Positions 38,522 through 50,499 of a stretch of DNA of 64,000 nucleotides are shown here, piece by piece. The stretch spans positions 1,819,721-1,883,720 of the forward strand of contig NW_025062479.1 of assembly GCF_000002995.4 (NCBI RefSeq), in the 5' to 3' direction. This DNA is from Brugia malayi. Lineage: Eukaryota; Nematoda; Chromadorea; Rhabditida; Onchocercidae. Position numbers and translations under genes: made by a program. Each line of letters opens with the position of its first letter. The first letter of the stretch is position 1. The notes beneath the pieces are model-generated. The model was not told the origin of the DNA. It was given only the letters and a program-made list of their open reading frames with translations, and ran no database searches.

Positions 38522-41500
38522 TCATGCTTTCTGTGGCTCTTCCTTCTCAATGACATCCTTCTTCATGTGACTATCAATATGATCGCGAACCCATTTCCAT
38601 GCACTAGCTATAATAGATGTATTTAATGATTGGAATAGAAATTTTAATTTGGAAAACGTTATTAAATAAGTAAGAAATGGATAAAATTCTCACCATAACG
38701 ATGCAGACATTTGAAATGAAGAAAAAATGCAGTACGTTCTTCCGTACTGCCAACATTTGATTCTTTCAGTTGATCATGGATGAAATCAATGATATATGCC
38801 AACCAGAGAACGTTTGTAATGGAACGAAACGGTCGCCAAATGTTTCTAAAATTTTGGTATCGAGAAAGCATCTACACATTTAAAAAAATCCCAATTATCG
38901 AACTCATCCAGTTCAAATATCCATGCATTCGTTAAATTTTCATTGCTTTGCTTTTCTAACAGTATAAAATCTAGGACAGACAATGATTCCGTTCTTAATA
39001 TATCACTCATCTTTTAATCCTAATTTTCTCAATTAATGTATAAAGTGAATGACACTTATGTGGCTTTATTTTTACCGACATTCAAGAATGTAAAGCTACA
39101 ATAATACTCAAAATTTAATTACTTGCTTATTCTACGCATTGTTTGAAAAGCAATGTGTTCGAAATCACCTTCACCCATAAAAAATTCTTCATTAGATGCC
39201 CAGTCAAAATATATTGTAGACGTGCCTGCAATGCCTTTGGTAATGGGGAAATTCATGCTTTTAACAACAAAAAAATATCAAATTCTGTTCTAATTAGGAA
39301 GGCTTTTTATTGAGGATGAAAAAAGTATACCTTTGGTCATTCTGCAGAAAGAAGAATTTATAATTTTAACTCTAGCACCATGTGCATATATATAGACTTC
39401 AGAACCGTCAAACTTGCTTCTAAAATTATGTTGAATTTTAATTTTCCATTTTCAAAATGAAATTTTAAGAGGACAACAGTGAATGATAACTAGCTGATTA
39501 GGTTTGGAGATCAAACCTGATTGTATCAATACAGTCAACACTGGTAATCAAAATATTCTCGCAGTTCAGGTCGCGATGTTCAAATGAAAGCCGAAATTCA
39601 GCGACAGCAAGGGCCATGAACAACTGATAAACGATGCTGTACGCTTGAAGAATAGTAGTAATCTACAAAATTAACAAGTATATCCCGAATTTTTGGAACA
39701 AGCAATCTTAAAAGGAATAAATATACTATCATGTTGCTTTCATTGTTTTTCCCAATCCAATCTTTTGTTATGTTACCACCAAACAATTACATTGTATATA
39801 ATAAAATCAAAGTTCAACAATACCTTATATTCTTTCAAGCTAGTTCCACCATGCTCAGCAAAGAGAAGCAGAAAACTTTGGTTGGCAGGAAATAGATTCG
39901 GATTTAATTTGTCGGACTTCCCATTTTGCTTGTACTCTCTCCATGCATAGATCATTGACGACGGATAAAGTCCTACAAAGCATGAAAGTGTTTGAAAAAA
40001 CGTGCTAATCAGCGTCTATTTCAGTCTGTTAAAAATGAGAAAATGCTTGTAATCCTCGCAAAATGCTTGTTATCCTCCTTATTTTTCACAAAAATTCAAT
40101 TGTATCGTTCACCTTTCACAACCATCGCTCCTTTCAGTTGGACAAATCCTTCCGTAGAATATCCCTGTTTGACTTGACACAGATCCGCAATTTCTTTTAG
40201 AACGATCAATTTTGCAACACCATCGCGGAATGAGCTTATATAACATCCACCAATCGGTTGGTCATCATCATCACCAATAGGGATCAACTAAATATAAGAG
40301 TTAAGGAAATAAAGCGTTACATTTTACAAATTGTCTTGTCCGAAGCAGTTTATGAAGAAAATTTACCTTCAGAATGACTGTTTCCATTTTATATTCAGCA
40401 AGAAAAATCTCGCAATATACTCCTTCTGCAATTTTCTTCGCTTCCGAGACATTGCTGCAGTTACAATTATGATTTTTAACTTCAACAATGGATTCGTGAT
40501 TTCAAAGATAAACCAAAAGAAATTTCTATTTCTAATTATAACTTATTGCTGGTAAGTAATAGATAGCTTTAAGCCTTAAGAAAACATTAACAATTCAGGA
40601 TCTTTTCCAACAATTCAATTCCCGTAATGAGCTATCACGGGAAGACGATTCTTGTGTACCTGCATTACTTTTATCATTTAGAAATGGTCTAACTTACAGC
40701 ACTTTTTTCACCTTTCTCCAACGCATAATTTGCGGCTGACTACAGATGTGAAGAAGTTCTTTGAGATAATTACGTTTGGTTGCATAGTTAGTGGTCCAAG
40801 GGAACGATTCTCTCAGATAAAAAGGACGGTTATCCTAAAATAGGAAAAAAAAAAAGAAAGAAAACACGATAAGCTATGTATCATGCAGAATATTGCTTCT
40901 GTAAAACATTTACGGAAAAGAAAAAAAAGAATAAATTGGATATTAAGTGTTTCTAAAAAGAAAAATGAATAAAAAATGAAATAAGAATGAAAGAATAGGA
41001 GGAAAAACGCTTCGTACAAATTTGAAATTTGCCTCCTTTTCAATTACATAACTAATGAAAACAGATGTAGAATTTTTCGTTTTTTAATTAAATAACAAAA
41101 ACATACCTTAGAGTCATCATATGGCATCAAATTACCTAGAAGTCTTCCCTCACTGACACTTTTATGCAATATCGTAAATTGAGAATTAATTAGTTGCAAA
41201 AGGAATTTTTCAGAATGTGAAAACGCTAAAATGAAGTGAAGTGAGTTGCAAGTTATTTCTAGGATTTATAGGATCTTTTTTTTTTCTTTCAACACCTTCA
41301 AAATTGTTGAAAGGATGAAAAATGAGAGGGTGTCCGTACTGAAATTATTCATCCTTAGAAACTTTATTTAAATAAGATGAAATACTACTAAATAAATAAT
41401 GATTTGGCTAAAATTGCCATTAATTCTTTAAAACTACAGTAATAATTTTATTGCTACTACAAATTAATTCAAAAATGAAGTGTAGTTAGTAACCAACTGA

Positions 41501-41878
41501 CACTCTACCGGCAAGAAAGGCTCTATTTCTTTATCTTCTTCCAGCTGAAATACGATGATTTAATGTTTCAATGATAAGGCATTTGCATGAAAAATCTGCT
41601 AATCTAAATTCTGGGATATATTCTGGTAAAAAAAAAGAACCCATTTGCATCATTTTACAGTTTCAATATTTACTTACTGCGTTATTGTTCACGTGCAATT
41701 TTTTTTATCCAATATGACCTTTACTTCAATTTAGTTTTTGTTAGCAAATATAACCTATTAACTTGGCTATCTATCACAGCAACTTATATAATTAATTTGC
41801 TACCTCTTCAGCACGAAAGTCTTCCGGTTCATCCGTAAGGATTAGAACACCATTGTATTTAATTGGTTTTTGTACCAT
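38522..41878 (-). CDS. Haspin-family protein kinase, possibly inactive
   Basis: Twelve exons with matching phases encode 456 aa: 41878-41804, 41544-41502, 41225-41107, 40834-40698, 40454-40367, 40287-40113, 39972-39824, 39662-39517, 39419-39331, 39234-39123, 38845-38694, 38607-38522 (TGA). Landmarks: glycine-loop region KIAEGVYCEIFLAEY, the VILK lysine, STEGFVQLKG, LLLFAEHGGTSL, catalytic FEHRDLNCENIL, and SITNVLWLAYIIDF in the C-lobe. This order is specific to haspin, the kinase that phosphorylates histone H3 Thr3 in mitosis. The motif usually read as IID(Y/F)T-LSR is here KIINSSFCRM, so the metal-binding Asp is Asn and activity is doubtful. The N-terminus is short (under 160 residues before the kinase domain). 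The ATG follows a TTTTCAG acceptor by 8 bases. A broken inverted copy lies in each tandem unit to the right. Confidence 0.9.
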
Positions 41879-42006
41879 TGTTTTCGCTGAAAATGAGACA
41901 AAGAAATTGTTAGAACATAATAAGAAAAGAAGGCCAGATCTGCAATATCATGAGAGGGATGAGAATTACGAACGTGCTTTTACGTTATATAACCACACAA
42001 AACGTT

Positions 42007-42026
42007 AACGTGGTCGATAAACGTCA
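42007..42026 (-). promoter_or_regulatory. Conserved element upstream of haspin
   Basis: On the minus strand this reads TGACGTTTATCGACCACGTT, 129-148 bp upstream of the haspin ATG. The same element with one change (T for C) stands upstream of both pseudogene copies at 50511-50530 and 57781-57800. It contains TGACGT (bZIP-like) and runs into GTTAACG. The conservation may reflect recent common descent rather than selection. Confidence 0.4.
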
Positions 42027-42457
42027 ATGACGAAACAAGCTAAAACGAATTTGAAGACCGACTGTTAAATGGATAATATGGAAAGATGAATGAAACAATA
42101 CCATGACGTAACTTATGCAAATTAGTGGAATTTTTAAGCTGAAAGACAGAGGAAGAGAAAAAAGTGAAAAAGAGGGAAAAATGATAGAGAAAAGACAGAA
42201 TAAAGAAAATGATAAGTCCATTTTACGATTATAGATAATATGGAAATTTTTAAAATAGAACTCATCTTACTTCTCAAGCAGTATATTTGATCAGAAAGGG
42301 TTTAAAAACACATTTTAATTGTTTGAAATGACTAGGAAGAATAAAGTAAAGCGTAAATAATTCCCTTAATATCACTCAAGCGCTTCCCTCACTGGATACT
42401 TGAAATTTTTTTTTTTAACTTGAAAGTTTTTGATATGTAAAGGAAACCTAAAGATTT

Positions 42458-42497
42458 TCATTTAATTCCTAAAGAAAAATCTTTAGGAATTAAATGA
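42458..42497. repeat. Perfect 18-bp inverted repeat, AAAA loop
   Basis: Arms 42458-42475 and 42480-42497 are exact reverse complements (TCATTTAATTCCTAAAGA), with a 4-base loop. The left flank repeats CCTAAAGATTTT (42447-42458), which could pair alternatively with the right arm. It lies 580 bp upstream of haspin. Confidence 0.9.
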
Positions 42498-45397
42498 GGA
42501 AACATTCATTATAGGCTGGTAAGGTGATAAATAAGCACTTAAGGGAGATGAATGTTAAATTTTAAATATTTATATTTAAGAAACCATAAAGTGGTGAAAA
42601 TAGGCTTTTTTTAAAAAAAAAAATATTATCCGAAATTTATCGATAGCTATAAGGAAATTATGGTAACAGCAAAATTATTATTTATAGCTACAAAGAATTT
42701 AGTCTGGCCAGATTATTATTTACTTTATAATGCAAGACAGCTTGATGGCTTGAGCAACAATATCATGTAGAAGCGCAAAGTAGTGATTCTCTTCATTGAA
42801 CAAAGTTTTTGAGAAAGGATAATTTCAATACAAACATCCATCATTTCCTATTTTTCCTGTAATTTTGAAACAGGTTGAAAAAAAATATCCTGGATTATTC
42901 AAGTAGCTTGCAGTTGTACTATACACTTTCTACTTCAAGCTTTCTAACTTTCTGAGATATATCTTTTTTTGTAACTGATTGTCAGCTTATGACGTTTTAT
43001 GAATGTATTAATGCTGAAAGATTTCCAAATTATTTGATGGCAAATGATGACTCTAAAACATGTTTTCTTTTATTTAAGCTTTTTGTTTTATTTATTTATT
43101 TTATTTTATTTTGCTAATCGAGAAAGAGACAAATTTCGAATTTATATTGTTCCTATCTTTTTTTTTTTCTTTTTTGAAAGCACTTGATATTTCATTTATT
43201 GCATTATGAAAAATAAAATTGTTTGTTCTTCTTTTTTCTGAAATGCTTTTTATTTTGTACTAGAACGATTCCTTTGGAAGGAAGGATCAATTGTTGGTAA
43301 ACGAAAAAAAAAGAAAAAAACAGTTATGAATACCAATTTTCTCCTACATAATTTTTCGATGATTATAATTATCAAAAAGGTTTGCATTTCAGTAAAAGTT
43401 AGAAATTCTCTCCCTAAATATCAGTATACTTGTTTTAGGTCTTTGCTGTATGCATTTTGTATTGTTTCACTTCTTCAGGTTTAATTCATGAAAAATGGTC
43501 TCGATTTCCAGACCCATCCAGATATACCAACTATTTTTTTTGGTTAAGTGAATTTTATGTTGGTTTTGAAGCTTTGATTTTATTTGATGTCTTTCATAAA
43601 CTGAAAAGTGTTCAAAAAACAAAACAAAAAAAAAAAAAAAAGGACTACAATAAGCATAGAGTTCAAAGTTTCAGCATCATTTGAAGGCGATGGTTGATTT
43701 TTCTTTTGCAACTTATTTGCTTACTATTCTATTTGTCATAGGTATCTTAACTGATATCATATGATAAATCATTTTCTTGTAATAAATGATAACCAGCTGT
43801 TATGATTATCAACATCAGTCATACAATCATCAAATTTCCGATAGTTCTGCTTCACTTACTTTATGCATGATTAATGCTGGCGTACTGTAACAAAAATTCT
43901 CGACTAATTGTGGGCTGTAGTTTTCTGTTTAATATGGAATTAGTGGACCCCTACTACTATAAGATCAATATTATGCGAAACAATGTTTCCGAAACAAAAT
44001 ATACTTCACTTGTCAAATTATGAAGTTTCGTCAAACAAATCTTTCCATCCTTTTTCCCTCAGTTCATTTAAGTTCATTTTTCTTAGTGAAAGTTTAATTA
44101 TTTTCATATTTATTTGCAAATTTGAAATTTGAGCATAACATTATATTTTTTGCATTTGAGGACAATAAAGAAAATAAATTGAGAGACATTTCCGGCATTA
44201 TCTGTAATATCATTCCATTTTTCCAACATTGAGGAAGATGCAATTACTTTGGCATATGCTAGACTGTTCAAATATCATGATAATGATGATGTAGTTATCA
44301 GTTCGTGTTTAGTTTCAGTTAAAACTCTAATGATATTGAACGTGATACTAATCACGGTGATATCACCGGAATCAATAAGCGAAAGAATATAGATGGATAG
44401 TAATTTTCATTCTTGTAGCGTTCAGGAAAGACTCACTTTATTTGTTTTCGATTTTAAGATATCATTATTTCCAGTCAGTGCTAATCTCATTTTATGGTAA
44501 ATCGAATTATGTAAGACAAAAACAGGAATGGTCAGATTAGTGACACTTTGGAAGAAGTGAAAGCATGCACAAATAGTAAGGACAATCATTTTTATTATTT
44601 TCTATTTTTTTTTTTCCAACATTACTTAAATGATTTTTTAAGCCGTTAATTTCGATATTTTATATTATTGGAAAATTCAGTAATTGATCATCTTCGTTAA
44701 AAACTAGGTGCATGCTTCGCAAAATATTTCATTATTTCACTGATACGTTGACATTTTATCGCAACAGTATTCCTTGATGAGACTTCTATTGCTTTCATAT
44801 CATCAAAAATCTCCTTTTTCTTGCATATATACTTTTAAGCAATTGTACTTACACAATGCAAAAATTTTTTTAAACATTTATTTTAATATTGAGTAGTAAC
44901 TAATATAAAAGATCTAATAACTTTTCCGAACTATTTTTTCGAAATAACGCTATACAGTTGACGATGTACACCATAGTATTATTACATGTTTAGATACCTA
45001 GAGGTCTTAATTATTGGGATGCAGTATCATTATAGCTCATTTCAAGTACTATTCCCTACTGCTATAGATTTAAATTCATGGCAAATTTTATGGATTTACT
45101 TCCTAAATAAAATTCAAATGACGAAACAGTATTGGAATCAGTTGTTTCACCTAATGATTTTAAAAGGCAAATTAACATGCTAAAATTTATAGTAAGTTAA
45201 GCCAGCCAAAAAACTTGTAAAATTGCATCTTAAAAAAAATCAAAACAAATTTTTACTATGAAGTGGGTAAATTCATTAAATTTTCCATAGTTCTGTTCGA
45301 TTTAACAATGGTAATGAATAAAGCATTTTTTTTTTTTTCGTAGTTGTGTGTATGCAAAGTAAAAAAAAAAAAAAAAAAATGTATAGAAAAAATATAC

Positions 45398-45503
45398 AAC
45401 AATAACAATAATAATAATATTAGTATAATATAATATGCTACCAATACAATAATATAATATAGTATTAGTGTAATATAATGTAATATAAATATAATAATAT
45501 AAT
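45398..45503. repeat. AT-rich simple tract
   Basis: Imperfect AATAAT/AATATA repeats run for about 100 bases. Confidence 0.8.
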
Positions 45504-46349
45504 CTCATTCATGTTGTGAGAGGTTTACTATGACCAAGTCATCATAACAAACTTGGTAAGACTAATTCTAATAATGAATGACGACACTGATACGGTGATA
45601 ACGTTAAAAGTAATGATGAAATAATAATCATGTTGCCGATGAACCATGAATGATGTCATACAATCACATCATGACTATTACATATCTCGTTGGTTGTAGT
45701 ATACGGAACGAGCAACGCTGCTGATGAGTATTATTTATAATAAATGCTGTTATTACGTCTCATATATATATATATGAATTATTGCACCTTGATTACAAAG
45801 ATATTTTTTTATAAAATGCATGGTTTGTATTACCAAAAATAGTGGTACTTTTTTATAAAATTTATATTTGAAATTACGAAAACAATCTTTTCATATTTCA
45901 ACTAATATTTTCTCTCACAAAATTTAAATTTTAAAATCATTTTTAAAAAAATCTTTAGTTCAGATTTTCCATAAAATTTCAAAATGAAACAGAGCATATG
46001 ATCAATATTATTACAATTGTTTTTATAATATTTGCAGTTTAAATTATAAAACTATTTTTTACTAAATTCATACTTTGAATTTCTATAAAATTTAAAATGA
46101 AAAAAGTTTTTTTTTTTTTTTTTTTTAAACAATGTGAAAAAAACCAAAATGATCTTAATTCAAAACTCAAGTCGATTTTAGTTAATGCGCTGTAAAATGG
46201 AAATTTTTTATTCGAGATTTGTTGTACATTTGATCATTCTTCACTCCCTTTGTTTGCAAAAAATGATTTTTACTTCACAATACATCCATTTATGACTTTT
46301 TAATTTCAAATAATTTTAACTGCAAAAATGAATTTCATTTCAGTGCACA

Positions 46350-46664
46350 ATGATTTTCAGTGAAGCAGTACCATGGTCTCAATGGCGACAGTAAGTGGAA
46401 GTTGAATGACATTGATTAAGCAAATATTAGTAGCGGTAATACTGCAGATTTATCAATCTTTTCATGAATATTTAAAAATATTCCCCTATTCCTTCTAGTA
46501 TTGTGGTAATTTTTTAATTCAGTGATTGTAATATCATTATCAGTGATCGCTTCGGCTGACTTCTTGTGCATAAATACAGCTGCAAAGAAAATTTAATTTG
46601 CAACATCCGAGGTGCCAAAAATTTATGCATAAGTAAGCAAAAAAAGAAAACACCTGTCACTTGA
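46350..46664 (+). CDS. Possible two-exon 41-aa ORF
   Basis: Exon 46350-46390 begins with an ATG six bases after a TTTCATTTCAG acceptor and ends at a consensus donor (gtaagt). Joined to 46580-46664 after an ATACAG acceptor it reads MIFSEAVPWSQWRHCKENLI, then CNIRGAKNLC, and ends KKKTPVT-stop. The second exon also contains a good internal donor (AA|gtaagc), so more exons might exist. It lies just left of the tandem array. No family is recognised. Confidence 0.25.
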
Positions 46665-47058
46665 AGGTAATGTGACGTGAAAAGAAAACACAACTAACTA
46701 GGTAAAATAAAAAAGAACGATTCAAAAATACAAAGAATCATATATATGAGTAATTTGAATTGATAGTAAAACAACAGAGGTATAAACAAGTATAAATTAC
46801 TGTTTGAGTGAATAAAGCTATAAAAAAATATGCAATAAGTAAAATTACTATAAGACATGCATCAAGAAAAAATACAAATTACTGTTGTTTGAGTAAATGA
46901 AGTTAGAAAAATTGAAAATTGTATGCTAATGCATATAAAGTAAAACGAAAAGTTTGGGAAACACAAAAACTGAACATGAGAAATAGCAATCAAAAAAAGA
47001 AGAAAAAACAGAAAATAATTGACACATCACTTTTTCACTGAAATTAAAGCCTTGTCAT

Positions 47059-48788
47059 TCAAGGATAGGAACGTGAACTGTTATTCATTATATGCTCAAT
47101 CGGCGTGTTCTGCTCATCAGTTTGCTCATAACACGTCTCTGGAGGAACCGTTCCATCCAGACTTCCGGTAGGATTTCCCACGCCAGACCCATCATAATAC
47201 TCACCGTATCCTAAAACTGTGGTTTTCGATGACAAAAAAATCAGTTTGAGAAATTATTACTTGCTTAAAATCGAACTGATAGATGAATGAATGATTGAAT
47301 AACACAAAGATATATTTCAGATAAGGGAAAAACTTGATGAGAAGTTTACTTATTACTTTAAAATATATCAAGCTAAGAATGTGTTTTTATTCTTTTCACA
47401 CATCTCCCCTAAACAGGGATTATCTTGAGAAAGATTAATTCACAAAGACAGGAACGATACATTCGTGAATGAAAATTGGAAGAAGTGAAACTAAGATGCA
47501 ATCTAGAATGCTAAATCTGATGAAAAAGCAACGGAGCAGTGTGACTTTGAAAGTAAGCAAATCAAAGTGAAAATCATTGACGCTTCATCAGTTATGAATA
47601 TTTGTTCATTCAATTAATTTTAAACCTAATTTCGTTCACTTTTTCTCTTTTATTTATTCAGAAGAAAGAAAAAGTCCTATGCTCAAAATTGAACCTTGGA
47701 ACTGCACAAATGACATATTATTAACAGTGTCCGCAACCATTTCAACGGTTCGCAAAATTTGCGACATCATTTGTGCATTGTTCATTTGATCCATGTGAAC
47801 TTTTTGAAGAATTAAGTGAATCCCATTGGAAACCGAATTTAGTGTCTCCTTAATCGCTCGTATATCGTCAGAAATTCCGTTGCACCAACATGTTGAAGGT
47901 GGCGGATTATGCACTGGCATATCTGAAAGTTGACAATTTTATAAAATTTATTTTTTCATCAACTCATAGAATAATAGGAAATTCTTTGTACACATAGAGC
48001 GGTTCACACTGCCGATCACTACTGGATGTGTCATATTCGGACGACAGCTATGAGCCATATACGGTTGTTGCACGTGAGGACGGTTCGGTTGATCGAAGAC
48101 GACATTCGGTGGAGTATCCTCAACGTTGCTAACTAGCGGAACACCTAAACATTTACCAAAAAATGGCCATCAAGAAATGTGCAAAGTTGCCATTCTTATC
48201 TATTATTATTATTATTATTATTATTACCTAGACTTTTCACACTTTGCAATACGTAAATAACCAGTTGCTATCTAATCATCACTAACGGTTAGTCTTGTAC
48301 ATTTTTCAACCTAATTCTTTCATTGTTCAATTAATTACACGTGTCTTGCATGTTTCAATTTGTCACACGTAATATTACATGTGCATATAAATAATAAAAT
48401 TGAAAGTGAAAAGACAAACCAGTATTATTCGAGTTATTGTTGTTGATTCGGTTCTTTTTCGTTGCGTTAGAAGCACGTGGCTTGGAACGTACTATACGTG
48501 CATCATCTATAAAGAAGATATATGACATTTTAAAATTTCAGATGAAAGGTTTGGGATCATCTCCATTTCTTGTTTTTTTATGTGTACCATAGCTTATTTC
48601 AGTTAACAATATATAATAGATAAATGCTATATTTTTGTTAAAATATCAAAACTATTTTTGAAATAGTTGAAGCATTTCATTTTTATGAAAAGAAGTTAAA
48701 TTAAATAATTTTTACCGTCCATAATGCGCACTACTTCACCATTGTCCACAGGAGCTGCGACATTTCCAGTCTGTTGTTTAGCTGACAT
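47059..48788 (-). CDS. Unknown 230-aa protein, array copy 1
   Basis: Five exons join in phase: 48788-48716, 48506-48420, 48144-47992, 47922-47695 and 47210-47059 (TGA). The start ATG lies two bases after a TTTTTAG acceptor, as for a trans-spliced message. The protein begins MSAKQQTGNVAAPVDNGEVV and has a basic Asn-rich stretch (SKPRASNATKKNRINNNNSN). A Pro/His/Asn-rich middle follows, then a likely helical or coiled-coil segment (DDIRAIKETLNSV to QILRTVEMVADTV), and an acidic, Gly/Thr-rich tail ending NNSSRSYP. There is no signal peptide or membrane segment. If the last intron is retained, the frame ends after a hydrophobic tail (ILSIGLFLSSE). The tail of this copy reads GYGEYYDGSG, against AYDQYYDGSG in copies 2 and 3. 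I do not recognise the family. Confidence 0.7.
48201..48226. repeat. TAT microsatellite in intron 2 of the unknown gene
   Basis: A pure TAT/ATT run of 26 bases. The same tract occurs at 55473-55498 and 62733-62758 with the same length, which argues for very recent duplication because such tracts normally change length quickly. Confidence 0.9.
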
Positions 48789-49115
48789 TCCTAAAAATGC
48801 ATTCGAATCATTTTCAAGTGATACAAAATACGGTACATAATAAATCCTTTTCTTTTCAAGCTAATAACTTCCTCCCATTTCACTGTAAAACAATCCGTAA
48901 GCATATATGAACAAAAATATAAGACCACCACCTATCCAACTTTCACTATTACCAAACAATAACACTTTCATCCCAATTATGAAATATAAATGTGAGTCGA
49001 AAAATTTGCATATTATAACGTCTTCCTTACTGTCTTCTATTGATGTTCTGAATTTGCTTCCTGGTTGGTTGCACAGTTAATGATTTAGAATTAATTTGCC
49101 AATAAGTGAGGAATA

Positions 49116-49531
49116 TCACAGGGATGAAGAATATTGGTCGTTCAAAATCACGCATATTTGCTGGAAGAAGACAAGCTGACCTGCAACACTTCCTAAAAGT
49201 ATCATCCTGAGGTGGCAAGTCTAAATTTTTGATTAATATATTTAATACATTTTCAGGTTGAACTTGGCAATGACAATATAATTATCAGTTTAAAATAGAG
49301 AAATAGTGTGTAATCAATAAACTTGTTAAACGATATTTAATTTTAGACTCAAAACGAGCAGATATAAAACGGATCTATCATATATATGTCCAAAAAGTAG
49401 TATTTGACTTACCTGTCTGTATGATTGTGCTATTGCTATCAAATAATATTTGCAGATTTCAAATTTCTTTGTATATTGAACATTTTTACAAAATTGCAGA
49501 ATAATTTTAACCAAATCATATATTACAGCTC
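49116..49531 (-). CDS. 3' part of a second unknown gene, copy 1
   Basis: Two exons join in phase: 49531-49413 (acceptor ATTTCAG, strong donor CAG|gtaagt) and 49220-49116 (TGA). They encode AVIYDLVKIILQFCKNVQYT, then KKFEICKYYLIAIAQSYRQ, then TCHLRMILLGSVAGQLVFFQ and QICVILNDQYSSSL-stop, about 73 residues of mainly helical character. The first exon needs one more base from an upstream exon, which I could not identify between here and the haspin pseudogene. The gene may be truncated by the duplication or have a distant 5' end. It lies 327 bp upstream of the 230-aa gene on the same strand, so both may be co-transcribed. The family is not recognised. Confidence 0.4.
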
Positions 49532-50499
49532 CTGAAATATTTTTTCTTTTCTTATTTCTCAGGAAAACAGTTGACAATAAAAATGCTACGCTAATTTTTA
49601 AATCATTTCATTGATTTTTTTACTTCCAGTTTACATTAGTAAAAATTATCACTGACCCACCTTAAGTGATCGATTGTTTCTATGTAATAATAAGTAGCAA
49701 TGAAAATGGACGTAACATCACAAGAACAAAAAAAGAAAAAAAAAAAAAACATGAAATTTTACAACATGCGTGTTAATGATGAAAGCAATGATTTTATAAG
49801 TTGCAATAAAATTGATCCAATTGTAAGAATATGCTTGTGATGTAAAACTATTACTAAAAAAATAAAACAAGCATTTAAATCTACTTTTATAAATCTTTAT
49901 AACTAAAAACTGCTACGAATTCCAAATTACAAAGTGATTCAAGTATCGTAATTCTGTTACGGCTTCTTTTTTCAACGACCCTGCGTAAAATCTTTTATTC
50001 GATTATTTTGAATTGTTTTAGGCTTGTTGTTGTTTTGAGAAAGTGAACAGCTACATTGTTCGTTTTCGAAGTGATGAGAAGTAGTGAACTTATAATTAAT
50101 TAATTATCTTATTTTTTAGATGATTGTATGACGTAATTCTACAATCAGCGATTATATGTGTGTACATGGATATTTCTGATTAAATATACTGCTTGAAAAG
50201 TAAAACAAAATGAAGGTGTAAGTATGGAAGAATGAGAGAAAAAATTTCCTGATGATTTCCTATTTTCTTGACTGGATTTTCTGGATGAGTTCTTTTTTAT
50301 AATTTGCCATATTATCTATAATTGTAAAATGTATGTTTTATTTTTCATTTCTGTCTTTTTTCTTTTTCTCTTTTTCCTCTTTTTTGCTTCTTCCATCTTT
50401 TAGGTTAAAATGTTCATTAATTTGCACGAGTTTACCTTATCATATTGCTTCACTCATCTTTCCATAACAGTTAATGTTGACATTCTCTTTAACATCCTC

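Larger units (their letters stand above)
41879..46349. other. Haspin 5' flank and intergenic region
   Basis: The first 150 bp form the haspin 5' flank, partly conserved in the duplicated pseudogenes. Beyond that no gene could be assembled; frames at 43457-43684 and 44986-45183 (plus) are weak. The stretch holds an 18-bp perfect hairpin (42458-42497) and an AT-rich simple tract (about 45398-45503). Confidence 0.5.

Noticed and set aside
43457..43684. 75-codon plus-strand frame (SGLIHEKWSRFPDPSRYTNY)
   Set aside because: It follows a CAG and looks partly protein-like, but ends in a poly-Lys run from poly-A and has no partner exon.
45256..45508. Tyr/Ile-rich minus-strand frames
   Set aside because: They are translations of an AT-rich simple tract.
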